From: Hyphomicrobiales bacterium
GTDB lineage: Bacteria; Pseudomonadota; Alphaproteobacteria; Rhizobiales; Xanthobacteraceae
NCBI GenBank assembly: GCA_016201085.1
Contig: JACQDO010000221.1
Coordinates: 1-6,279 of the forward strand
Length of the DNA: 6,279 nt
Direction of reading: 5' to 3'
A program made the position numbers and the translations under genes. This document shows positions 1 through 6,203 of this stretch, one piece after another (within the stretch, counting starts at the first letter, position 1; every line of letters begins with the position of its first letter). The notes below the pieces were generated by a model. The model worked only from the letters and a program-made list of their open reading frames with translations, was not told the origin of the DNA and ran no database searches.

Positions 1-132
1 CCGGGCCAGCGCGATTGCGGTCTTGGCCGGCAGCGGCAGGGTGCGGGTGTCGACCAGCGCGAACACGCCTTCGCGCGCGAACACAAAGCCGGCGCGGGCG
101 AGACGGGTGAGGTGGGAGAAAGCGGAGATCAC
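1..132 (-). CDS. ubiB: UbiB-family protein, N-terminal fragment (runs off the left edge)
   Basis: These are the first 44 codons of a gene read leftwards, starting with GTG at 132-130. The translation begins [19 protein letters not shown] and continues through [16 protein letters not shown], which matches my recollection of the N-terminus of alphaproteobacterial UbiB, the ABC1/ADCK/UbiB atypical kinase-like protein needed for aerobic ubiquinone synthesis. The kinase-like core lies outside the window, so no catalytic motif can be checked. The start codon overlaps the ubiE stop as GTGA on the minus strand (132-129), implying translational coupling. ubiE-ubiB order is usual for the pathway and supports the call. 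The family calls these proteins 2-polyprenylphenol 6-hydroxylase, but a kinase-like or ATPase role is now favoured. Confidence 0.85.
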   Translation of the reverse strand, partial: MISAFSHLTRLARAGFVFAREGVFALVDTRTLPLPAKTAIALAR

Positions 133-890
133 AAACGCCAGCCCGAATGCAGCGCCACCACGCCGCCGGTCATCGGCGTGAACGAGACGCGGCGGAAGCC
201 GGCCTGCTCGATCATCGACGCGAACAGCTTCGGCTTGGGGAACTTGCGGATCGATTCGACCAGATACCGATAGGCCTCGCGGTCGCCGGTCACCACTTCG
301 CCGATGCGCGGGATCAACTGGAACGAATAAAGATTATAGAGCGCGTCTAAGCCCGGCACGTCGACCGCGGAAAATTCCAGACAGAGGAAGTGGCCGCCGA
401 TCTTGAGCACGCGATGCGCCTGCTCAAGCGCGCGCTCGATGCGCGGCACGTTGCGGATGCCGAAGGCGATGGTGACGCAATCGAACTGGCGATCGGGATA
501 AGGCAGCTCCTCGGCATTGCCCTGCTCGAAGCTCACCACCTCGTCGAGCCCGCGCTCGGCGGCGCGTTCGCGTCCGACGGCGAGCATCTCGGCATTGATG
601 TCGCAGACGGTGACGCGCACGCCCGCGCCGCCGGCCTCGACCACACGGAACGCCACGTCGCCGGTGCCGCCGGCCAGATCGAGATGCGCGAACGCCCGTT
701 CGCTCTTGGGCGGATGCACCGCGCTCAGCAGCGCGTCCTTCCAGGCCCGGTGCAGCCCGCCCGACATCAGGTCGTTCATCAGGTCGTAGCGGCGCGCGAC
801 CGAATGGAACACGTCGTCCACCAGCCCCTGTTTATCCGCCAGCGGCACGGTCTCGTAGCCGAAATGGGTGTCTTCTTGCCTTGCAGCCAT
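129..890 (-). CDS. ubiE: UbiE: demethylmenaquinone / 2-polyprenyl-6-methoxy-1,4-benzoquinol C-methyltransferase
   Basis: This 253-residue class I SAM-dependent methyltransferase adds the C-methyl group to the quinone ring in ubiquinone (and, where made, menaquinone) synthesis. E. coli UbiE is about the same length (251). The UbiE/COQ5 signature YDLMNDLMS is at residues 35-43, followed by H47. SAM motif I, DLAGGTG, is at 71-77, and the acidic residue after the second strand is D98. The second family signature includes FGIRNV (143-148) and RVLKIGG (160-166). The C-terminus [12 protein letters not shown] is typical of the family. I prefer the ATG at 890 over an in-frame TTG at 896: AAAGGA at 905-900 is 9 nt from the ATG but only 3 nt from the TTG. 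The stop overlaps the ubiB GTG, so the two are probably one operon. mutM is divergent. The gene looks intact. Confidence 0.95.
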   Translation of the reverse strand: MAARQEDTHFGYETVPLADKQGLVDDVFHSVARRYDLMNDLMSGGLHRAWKDALLSAVHPPKSERAFAHLDLAGGTGDVAFRVVEAGGAGVRVTVCDINAEMLAVGRERAAERGLDEVVSFEQGNAEELPYPDRQFDCVTIAFGIRNVPRIERALEQAHRVLKIGGHFLCLEFSAVDVPGLDALYNLYSFQLIPRIGEVVTGDREAYRYLVESIRKFPKPKLFASMIEQAGFRRVSFTPMTGGVVALHSGWRL

Positions 891-899
891 AGCCAATAG

Positions 900-905
900 T
901 CCTTT
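900..905 (-). promoter_or_regulatory. Ribosome binding site that sets the ubiE start
   Basis: AAAGGA read on the minus strand lies 9 nt before the ATG at 890-888. It lies only 3 nt before the upstream TTG at 896-894, which is too close for normal initiation, so the ATG is the likelier start. Confidence 0.6.
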
Positions 906-958
906 GCGGGCAGGACCATAGCGCGGGATGCCGCAGGGCGCTATGTGTCAATGCGGCG

Positions 959-1059
959 CCCTCATGGTGAGGAGGCGCGAAGCGCCGTCTCGAACCATGA
1001 GGGCCGCACCCTCTCCTTCGAGACGCGCCCTTCGGGCGCTCCTCAGGATGAGGGTGCGG
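959..1059. repeat. Pair of mutually inverted REP-like palindromic units in the ubiE-mutM gap
   Basis: Two hairpins lie side by side. The first (959-1003) has perfect 10-bp outer arms, CCCTCATGGT at 959-968 and ACCATGAGGG at 994-1003, and an inner GGCGC/GCGCC stem (974-978/982-986). The second (1004-1059) has perfect 10-bp outer arms, CCGCACCCTC at 1004-1013 and GAGGGTGCGG at 1050-1059, then TCCT/AGGA (1014-1017/1045-1048), then a GCGCCC/GGGCGC stem around TTC (1025-1030/1034-1039). The reverse complement of the second unit lines up with the first through shared blocks CCCTCAT, TGAGGAG, GAA and CGTCTCGAA, so they are inverted copies of one family. It resembles an abundant intergenic palindrome I recall from Bradyrhizobium-type genomes; I cannot confirm this here. 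It ends where the mutM ribosome binding site begins. Confidence 0.8.
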
Positions 1060-1073
1060 AGAAGCGATTAACC

Positions 1074-1961
1074 ATGCCGGAACTCCCCGAAGTCGAGACC
1101 GTTCGTCGCGGCCTGGCGCCTGCGATGGAGGGTTCGCGCCTCGCCAAGGTCGAGGTGCGCGACCGCCGCTTGCGCTGGCCGCTCGCCAAGGACTTCGAAA
1201 AGCGCCTCACCGGCCAGACCGTCGAAGGCCTCGGCCGCCGGGCGAAATACCTGCTGGCCGATCTGTCGTCGGGCGACGTGCTGATCATGCATCTCGGCAT
1301 GTCGGGCTCGTTCCGCGTCGGCACCGACGGTAGGGATGGACAGATCGCCAAATACCACCACGAGACATCGAAGAGCGCGAAGCACGACCATGTGGTGTTC
1401 CACATGTCGAATGGCGCAACCGTGACCTTCAACGATCCGCGCCGTTTCGGTTCGATGAAGCTGGTGGCGCGCGCCAAGCTCGAACACGAGCCGCTGCTGC
1501 GCGGACTCGGGCCGGAGCCGCTCGGCAACGAATTCGACGCCGCCATGCTGGCGCGCGCCTGCGCCGGCAAAAAGACTTCGCTAAAGGCCGCGCTGCTCGA
1601 CCAGCGCGTCGTGGCGGGCTTGGGCAACATCTATGTCTGCGAGGCGCTCTATCGCGCGCGGCTGTCTCCTAAACGGATGGCTTCCAGCATCGCCGTGCGC
1701 AACGGCCAACCGAACGCGCGCGCGGTGGCGCTGGTCGACGCCATCAAGGCGGTGCTCAACGATGCCATCAAGGCTGGCGGCTCCTCGCTGCGCGATCATC
1801 GCCGCGCCGACGGTTCGCTCGGCGACTTTCAGCATGATTTCCAGGTCTATGACCGCGAGGGCGCGCCGTGCCCGTCGTGTAAGGGCAAGAAAAAAACGAC
1901 GATCAAACGCATCGTGCAGACCGGGCGCTCGACCTTCTATTGCCCGAAATGTCAGAAATGA
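1074..1961 (+). CDS. mutM: MutM: formamidopyrimidine-DNA glycosylase / AP lyase
   Basis: This 295-residue protein excises 8-oxoguanine and ring-opened purines from DNA and then nicks the abasic site by beta/delta elimination. After Met removal it starts [13 protein letters not shown]: Pro2 is the Schiff-base nucleophile and Glu3 the acid. Other family features are GRRAKY with the conserved lysine K58, HLGMSG (73-78), NDPRRFG (120-126), the helix-two-turn-helix segment around [14 protein letters not shown] (174-187), and a C-terminal zinc finger with Cys266, Cys269, Cys290 and Cys293. [13 protein letters not shown] carries the expected arginine R285. Because the enzyme needs an N-terminal proline, the start must be 1074; a longer frame from 945 only translates the palindromic repeats. 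GGAGA at 1058-1062 is a possible ribosome binding site, 11 nt upstream. The solute-binding gene begins 35 bp downstream and may be co-transcribed. The gene looks intact. Confidence 0.96.
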   Translation: MPELPEVETVRRGLAPAMEGSRLAKVEVRDRRLRWPLAKDFEKRLTGQTVEGLGRRAKYLLADLSSGDVLIMHLGMSGSFRVGTDGRDGQIAKYHHETSKSAKHDHVVFHMSNGATVTFNDPRRFGSMKLVARAKLEHEPLLRGLGPEPLGNEFDAAMLARACAGKKTSLKAALLDQRVVAGLGNIYVCEALYRARLSPKRMASSIAVRNGQPNARAVALVDAIKAVLNDAIKAGGSSLRDHRRADGSLGDFQHDFQVYDREGAPCPSCKGKKKTTIKRIVQTGRSTFYCPKCQK

Positions 1962-1996
1962 GCCAAGCTGGGTTACCTGAATGCGGGAGGAGTGAC

Positions 1997-2879
1997 ATGC
2001 GCAGACTGGCCATGATCGCACTTGCACTCGCCTGCACCGCGGGCACAGCACAGGCGGAATACCCCGATCGCCCGATCAAGTTCATCGTGCCGCAGGCCGC
2101 CGGCAGCGCCACCGACAACGCCGCCCGCCTGCTTGGCGCGGTGCTCAGCCAGGAGCTGGGCCAGCAGATCATCGTTGAAGACCGTCCCGGCGGCGCCCTC
2201 ACCATCGGGCTCGATCTGGTCGCGAAAGCCCTACGACATCGAGCGCGACTTCCAGCCGATCGCGCAGGTGACGCGCGGACAAATGCTGCTGGCGGTGTCG
2301 CCCAAGCTGCCGGTGCATTCGGTCAAGGAACTGATCGACTACGCCAGGAAAAATCCGGGCAAGCTGTCGAACGCTTCGTCGAGCAACGGTTCGCCGGGGC
2401 ATGTCGGCGCCGAGCTGTTCAAATCGATGACCGCAACGAACATCGTTCATATCCCCTATCGCGGCGGCTCGCTGGCGATCAACGACCTGATCGCCGGCCA
2501 TGTCGACCTGATGTTCGAGAGCCTGCAATCGATCGCTCCCTTCGCCCGCTCCGGCCGGGTGCGCGCGCTGGCGGTGAGCGGCGATCATCGCTCGCCGTCG
2601 TTTCCGGAGCTGCCGACCGTCGCCGAAGCCGGCGTGCCCGGCTACGTCGCCGCCACCTGGACCGGCGTCATCGCGCCGGCCGGCGTGCCGCGACCGATCG
2701 TCGACAAGCTCAATGCGGCGATCAACAAGGCGATCGCGTCGGAAGCCTTTCTGGAGAAGTTTTCCAAGTTCGGCGACGAGCCGGGCGGCGGCACGCCGGA
2801 GGAATTCGCGGCGACCATCAAGGCCGATTCCGCCAAATGGGCGGAAGTCGTCAAGCGCTCGGGCGCCAAGCTGGATTGA
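1997..2879 (+). pseudogene. Bug/TctC-family periplasmic solute-binding protein, frame-broken
   Basis: Bug (TctC-like) proteins capture carboxylates or other small organic ligands in the periplasm, in some cases for a tripartite tricarboxylate transporter. The gene starts at ATG 1997, with GGGAGGA (1985-1991) 5 nt before it. A Sec signal peptide (MRRLAMIALALACTAGTAQA, likely cut before EYPDRP) is followed by the family opening YPDRPIKFIVP, GSATDNAARLL and IIVEDRPGG. Near 2222-2231 the reading frame changes by one: the first frame ends in the family sequence at LDLVAK, and the next resumes at KPYDIERDFQPIAQV and continues to the stop at 2877-2879 (NASSSNGSPGHV, VHIPYRGG, ELPTVAEAGVPGY). About 25 residues usually present here (the AAPDGYTLL...NPSLY region) are missing, in line with about 294 codons against a usual 320 or so. 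No tctA/tctB-like transporter gene is nearby. A sequencing error cannot easily explain the missing residues, so a real deletion is likelier. Confidence 0.85.
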
Positions 2880-2950
2880 CTTTTGTCATCATCGGCCGAG
2901 ACCGGTCATGACACACTGCCACCGACAACACGAATTTTCCGGAGATCGGC

Positions 2951-3724
2951 ATGACATACCAGAACATCCTCGTTGACACACAAGGCCGGGTCGGCATCAT
3001 CCGGCTCAATCGTCCGCAGGCGCTCAATGCGCTCAACGGGGCGCTCATGGCCGAACTCATCCAGGCGATCGACGCCTTCGAGGCGGACGACGGCATCGGC
3101 TGTCTGCTGATCACCGGCAGCGACAAGGCCTTCGCCGCCGGCGCCGACATCAAGGAGATGGCCGAGCAATCGTTCATCGACGTCTATCTCGGCAATTTCG
3201 CGGGCGACTGGGACCGCGCCGCGACCGGCCGCAAGCCGGTCATCGCCGCGGTCGCCGGCTTCGCGCTCGGCGGCGGCTGCGAGCTGGCCATGCATTGCGA
3301 CATCATCATCGCCGCCGACAATGCCAAATTCGGCCAGCCCGAGATCAAGCTCGGCGTCATCCCCGGCATCGGCGGCACGCAGCGGCTCACGCGCGCGGTC
3401 GGCAAGGCCAAGGCGATGGATCTCGTCCTCACCGCCCGCATGATGGACGCCGCCGAGGCGGAGAGATCCGGCCTGGTGGCGCGCGTGGTGCCGGCGGCGA
3501 GCCTGATGGAGGAGGCGATGAAGGTCGCCGACACCATCGCCAACATGTCGCTGCCCTCGGTGCTGGCCGGCAAGGAGGCTGTCAACCGCGCCTTCGAAAG
3601 CTCGCTCGCCGAGGGCGTGCTGTTCGAACGGCGCATGTTCCAGGCGCTGTTCGCCACCGCCGATCAGAAGGAAGGCATGAAGGCCTTCATCGAGAAGCGC
3701 AAGGCGGAGTGGAAGAATAAGTGA
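2951..3724 (+). CDS. Enoyl-CoA hydratase (crotonase family)
   Basis: This is a 257-residue crotonase-fold protein, the usual length for short-chain enoyl-CoA hydratase, which adds water to trans-2-enoyl-CoA in fatty-acid beta-oxidation. The N-terminal signature [16 protein letters not shown] is at 14-29. The oxyanion-hole segments are [11 protein letters not shown] (60-70) and the GGG of [10 protein letters not shown] (104-113). Both catalytic glutamates of the hydratase subgroup are present, E111 in GGGCELA and E131 in GQPEIKLG, followed by [11 protein letters not shown] (138-148). Having both suggests a true hydratase rather than an isomerase or other crotonase member, although chain-length preference cannot be read from sequence. 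GGAG at 2941-2944, 6 nt before the ATG, is a good ribosome binding site. It follows the broken solute-binding gene by 71 bp. In several rhizobial genomes I recall this type of gene between mutM and rpsT-dnaA. No clear terminator follows. Confidence 0.93.
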   Translation: MTYQNILVDTQGRVGIIRLNRPQALNALNGALMAELIQAIDAFEADDGIGCLLITGSDKAFAAGADIKEMAEQSFIDVYLGNFAGDWDRAATGRKPVIAAVAGFALGGGCELAMHCDIIIAADNAKFGQPEIKLGVIPGIGGTQRLTRAVGKAKAMDLVLTARMMDAAEAERSGLVARVVPAASLMEEAMKVADTIANMSLPSVLAGKEAVNRAFESSLAEGVLFERRMFQALFATADQKEGMKAFIEKRKAEWKNK

Positions 3725-3842
3725 CGGGGAACGCTTATTGCCCGTGAAGCAGACACTAAGAGCTATTCCTCCAGCTGTGCGACTGATCCGACTTCAGCAG
3801 ATGATGGCGCCTGCGCCGCATTTGCAAGGGATCGGAGCCTTT

Positions 3843-4346
3843 TCATGTCGTGGTCACCAGTTCGAGCTGCACCGGAACCGGATTCTGGAACACGTCGAGC
3901 ACGGGGCAATGGGCGTCGACTGCGTGGGCGAGTTCCCCGTATCGAGCCGCGGTCTCCGGCCCGCTCAGCCGTACGCGTACGCGGACCGCGCCGAAGCCCG
4001 GCCGGACGCCATCGTCCACGCCGAAGAAGCCGCGGACGTCAAGATCGCCGTCGACCTCGACCGTGAGTTTGTCGATTCTTATGCCAAGCTGCGTCGCCCA
4101 ATAGCGGTAGGTGATGGCCTGGCATGAGCCGAGTGCCGCCAGGGCGTACTCGACCGGATTGGCTGCCGCATTGCCGCCGCCGAGCGATTCGGGTTCGTCG
4201 ACCGTGAAACGGTGGCCGGAGCCAACCCGAACCTCGACCTTGGCGGTCCCGATCAGCTCGTTCGCGACCTGAAACAGTGCCTGGGCCTTGCTGGCGTCTT
4301 CGGCAATCACTGCCTTGGTGGCATCGATGAGCTCGATTAGCGACAT
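3843..4346 (-). CDS. OsmC/Ohr-family protein
   Basis: This is a 167-residue OsmC-like protein. Characterised members reduce organic hydroperoxides with a redox-active cysteine pair. Both expected cysteines are visible: Cys75 in the helix motif NPVEYALAALGSCQA (63-77), which also carries the conserved Glu67, and Cys147 in AHCPVLDVF (145-153). The N-terminal segment before the fold (MSLIELIDATKAVIAEDASK) is longer than in compact Ohr proteins, so I call family only and give no symbol; substrate and reductant are unknown. The start is well supported: AGGAGA at 4360-4355 on the minus strand lies 8 nt before ATG 4346. It is convergent with the enoyl-CoA hydratase, the 118-bp gap between stops holding nothing I recognise. 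It lies 65 bp after the exported protein gene on the same strand, so it could have its own promoter or be read through. Confidence 0.88.
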   Translation of the reverse strand: MSLIELIDATKAVIAEDASKAQALFQVANELIGTAKVEVRVGSGHRFTVDEPESLGGGNAAANPVEYALAALGSCQAITYRYWATQLGIRIDKLTVEVDGDLDVRGFFGVDDGVRPGFGAVRVRVRLSGPETAARYGELAHAVDAHCPVLDVFQNPVPVQLELVTTT

Positions 4347-4374
4347 GGATCAATTCTCCTAAACTTAAGATGGA

Positions 4375-4401
4375 TCGCCGGGTCAAGCCCGGAATTGGCG
4401 A
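4375..4401. repeat. Short palindrome, possible intergenic repeat remnant or weak hairpin
   Basis: CCGGG (4378-4382) and CCCGG (4388-4392) enclose TCAAG, and TCGCC (4375-4379) can alternatively pair with GGCGA (4397-4401). It sits between the osmC-like gene and the stop of the exported-protein gene. No T run follows on either strand, so it is unlikely to be a normal intrinsic terminator. The core resembles a GCCGGGTCAAGCCCGGC repeat that I recall as frequent in alphaproteobacterial intergenic DNA. Confidence 0.4.
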
Positions 4402-4411
4402 ACTTCACGCT

Positions 4412-6055
4412 CTATTTCCGCACGCAAATCATCCGCACCACCGACGCCTTGGCGTCGCCGGTCTCGCGCGATGCGGCGACGTTATGCGCCTCGAGGAAAG
4501 CGCGGATGGCGGCGGCGCCGATCAGGCGCACCGGCGGCGCGGCCGGCTCGATACTGGCGAGCACGGCGTTGCGCATTTCCATCATGCCGAGGAAGCGGCC
4601 CTGGCCATCGAGCGCGGCGGCGCCGGAAAATCCCGCCATCGGCACCGGCTGGCGCAATTCGATCGAGCTGCCGTCATTGAGCCGCGCTCTGATTTCGGTG
4701 AGCTTGCGGTTGCCGTCCTGCTCCTTCGGGTCGGGAATGCCGACCAGCGTCAGCTCGGCGGATTTCGGCGTGTCGGCGGTCAGCGCCAGCGGCACCGCCG
4801 TCTTGCGCGGGGCATAGACGCGCAGCAGCGCGAGGCCGGTATCCTTGTCGTCGGCGATGCGCACGGCATCGCCCAGCCCGGACGCCACCATCACTTGGCA
4901 GCCTTCGGTGAGCTTGCGATCGGTCACGATATGCCCTTGCGCGCTCACCACCAGGCCGTTGCCGTATTCGACCGATTTGGCCAGCGCCGCGAACGGCGCG
5001 CTGCGCTCGGGAAACGGCGAGAAGGCGCTCGACATCGCCACCATCACCGGCGCGACGATGGTTTCCATCATCTGATCGAACAGCATGGTGAAGCCGCGCA
5101 CCTCGCCGTTGCGGATCGTGGCGCGCACCGAAAATTTCTTCAGCCCCTGCAAGCCGCTGATGAAAAAGCCGTCGTCGCGCAGCACGCTGGTTTCGATCTT
5201 GCGGCTGGCAGGCTCCTTCTTCTCCTGCTCGAACAGGGCGGCCAGTTTGAGGTTCGTATCGGCGATGCGGAAGGTCTCGACCTGCACCTCGCCATGCGCC
5301 GACGACCAGCGCGTGCCGCGCGCGGCTTCCTGCGCATGCGGCACCATCTTGACCGGCAGGCCGATGCGGATGCCGGTGGCGGGGTCGACCACCACGCTCC
5401 AGCCGAACTCCTGCTCGCGCTCGCGCGCCGCCGCCACCAGATCGGCCCGCTCGGTCGCGGTGAGCGTGCCGGTCACTTTCGCCTTCTTGCGCTTCTGGAA
5501 ATTCTTGATCGCGGTCAGCATCGGGTCATCGCCGTTGCCCGCGCTGGGATAGTCGCCCGCCCACAGCAGCGCGGCCTGGATCTTCAGGCGCTCGGCCGGC
5601 GGAATGCCGGCGAAGGCGTCCGGTGCCGCGTTCGTTATGGCGGCCGCTTTAGGCTGAGTCGGGTTGATCGATGCGGTGGTTTGCACAGGCTCGGGCCTGG
5701 GCGTCGGCAATTTCACCTCGGCCGGCTTGGCTTGCGCCGGCTCCGCCGGTTTGGCGTCGGCTTTGGCGATCTCGGGTCTGGGCGTCGGCAATTTTACGTC
5801 GACCGGCTTGGCCTTGTTTTGCTTCGCCGTTTTGGCTTCGCCCGGTTTTTTCGCCGTCGCTTTCGGGTTGGCCGGCTTGTTCCGTCTGGCGGATTTGGCG
5901 CTGAGCGCCGCATTTTTTTCGGCGGCCGCCGGCTGCTTGTTCGCCGGCTTGGCGCCGGACGATTGCTGCGCCAGCGCCGGAGCGGCGGCGAGCAGCGAGG
6001 CTGCCAGCAAGAGGTGCGGGACAAAACGCATTGATTTTAACGCCACCCTAACCAT
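4412..6055 (-). CDS. Exported peptidoglycan-binding-like / trypsin-like domain protein, apparently without a full catalytic triad
   Basis: This 547-residue secreted protein has a Sec signal peptide ending PALA (26-29), probably cut before Q30. Residues 30-145 are an Ala/Lys/Pro-rich, probably disordered linker that carries VKLPTPRPE twice (87-95 and 114-122). Residues about 150-207 (PPAERLKIQAALLW, TAIKNFQKRKKAKVTGTLTA) resemble a PG_binding_1-like helical domain. Residues 217-330 form a middle region I cannot name. Residues about 362-500 look like a trypsin/HtrA-type domain: GNGLVVSAQGHIVT (366-378), GLALLRV (407-413) and GFSGAAALD (475-483). Ser477 sits at the nucleophile position, but the His position is in TDRKL (K381) and the Asp position is G407. 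The only cysteines, C386 and C544, might form a disulfide. A second start, ATG at 6031-6029 (M9), also gives a good signal peptide, with a distant AGGGTGG before it; the choice is open. It likely acts in the periplasm; function is unknown. Confidence 0.8.
   Translation of the reverse strand: MVRVALKSMRFVPHLLLAASLLAAAPALAQQSSGAKPANKQPAAAEKNAALSAKSARRNKPANPKATAKKPGEAKTAKQNKAKPVDVKLPTPRPEIAKADAKPAEPAQAKPAEVKLPTPRPEPVQTTASINPTQPKAAAITNAAPDAFAGIPPAERLKIQAALLWAGDYPSAGNGDDPMLTAIKNFQKRKKAKVTGTLTATERADLVAAAREREQEFGWSVVVDPATGIRIGLPVKMVPHAQEAARGTRWSSAHGEVQVETFRIADTNLKLAALFEQEKKEPASRKIETSVLRDDGFFISGLQGLKKFSVRATIRNGEVRGFTMLFDQMMETIVAPVMVAMSSAFSPFPERSAPFAALAKSVEYGNGLVVSAQGHIVTDRKLTEGCQVMVASGLGDAVRIADDKDTGLALLRVYAPRKTAVPLALTADTPKSAELTLVGIPDPKEQDGNRKLTEIRARLNDGSSIELRQPVPMAGFSGAAALDGQGRFLGMMEMRNAVLASIEPAAPPVRLIGAAAIRAFLEAHNVAASRETGDAKASVVRMICVRK
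5690..5812 (-). repeat. In-gene duplication encoding VKLPTPRPE twice (81-bp period)
   Basis: Within the linker-coding part of the exported-protein gene, the segment at 5690-5731 recurs at 5771-5812 with about four mismatches over 42 bp. The offset is 81 bp, exactly 27 codons, so the frame is kept. Each copy encodes VKLPTPRPE with a KPA or KPV-type lead-in. Both copies contain GGGCGTCGGCAATTT. Confidence 0.75.
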
Positions 6056-6102
6056 GTTTTGCGGTCACCATAGCCCATAAAGGGGGTCGCGCAAGGCGCC
6101 GA

Positions 6103-6129
6103 GGGCTGGCCGAAAGGCCTGCGAAGCCC
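6103..6129. repeat. Hairpin with a GAAA loop beside the RIME-like palindrome
   Basis: GGCC (6108-6111) and GGCC (6116-6119) enclose GAAA, and outer arms GGGCT (6103-6107) and AGCCC (6125-6129) extend the pairing over an asymmetric TGCGA bulge. It is only 11 bp from the next palindrome, so the two may be parts of one mosaic repeat. No T run follows, so I do not call a terminator. Confidence 0.5.
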
Positions 6130-6140
6130 ATGTTTCGTTT

Positions 6141-6189
6141 GCGCATGGCCTTTTCCGAAAACCGGTTCCCACTTTTCGGGGCCATGCGC
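6141..6189. repeat. RIME-like rhizobial intergenic palindrome
   Basis: Perfect 10-bp arms GCGCATGGCC (6141-6150) and GGCCATGCGC (6180-6189) enclose a second perfect 7-bp stem, CCGAAAA (6155-6161) and TTTTCGG (6173-6179), around the loop CCGGTTCCCAC. The CCGAAAACCGGTTCCCACTT core is close to a palindromic sequence I recall as very common between genes in Rhizobium, Sinorhizobium and Bradyrhizobium relatives (RIME-type elements); the family name is from memory. It ends 14 bp before the start of the MoeB-like gene, so it must lie in or next to that gene's leader. Confidence 0.75.
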
Positions 6190-6203
6190 TAGGGTTAACC
6201 ACG

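Noticed and set aside
828..838. TTTATCCGCC resembling a DnaA box near an expected ori-proximal gene set
   Set aside because: It does not match TTATCCACA, lies inside ubiE coding sequence, and has no neighbouring boxes or AT-rich region.
390..899. A plus-strand open frame of 169 codons opposite ubiE
   Set aside because: It is antisense to a clear UbiE with all family motifs, and its product is low-complexity with no recognisable domain.
945..1073. A 43-residue N-terminal extension of MutM from the ATG at 945
   Set aside because: It translates the palindromic repeats. MutM needs Pro2 at its mature N-terminus as the catalytic nucleophile, so the true start is 1074.
2231..2911. Continuation of the solute-binding frame past 2231 as an Arg-rich C-terminus
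   Set aside because: After the junction this frame encodes Arg-rich sequence unlike the family, while the adjacent frame carries clear family sequence to a normal stop. It is out-of-frame readthrough.
3722..3745. Possible terminator after the enoyl-CoA hydratase gene (ACGGG...CCCGT)
   Set aside because: The stem is only 5 bp with a long loop and no T run follows.
3738..4127. A plus-strand open frame of 129 codons running into the OsmC-like gene
   Set aside because: Most of it is antisense to a gene with both OsmC cysteines, and the part before 3843 shows no family features. It is also not an rpsT remnant.
4370..6034. A 554-codon open frame on the plus strand opposite the exported-protein gene
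   Set aside because: It is a His/Arg/Gly-rich antisense shadow of a GC-rich gene. The minus-strand frame has a signal peptide and domain motifs, and this one has none.
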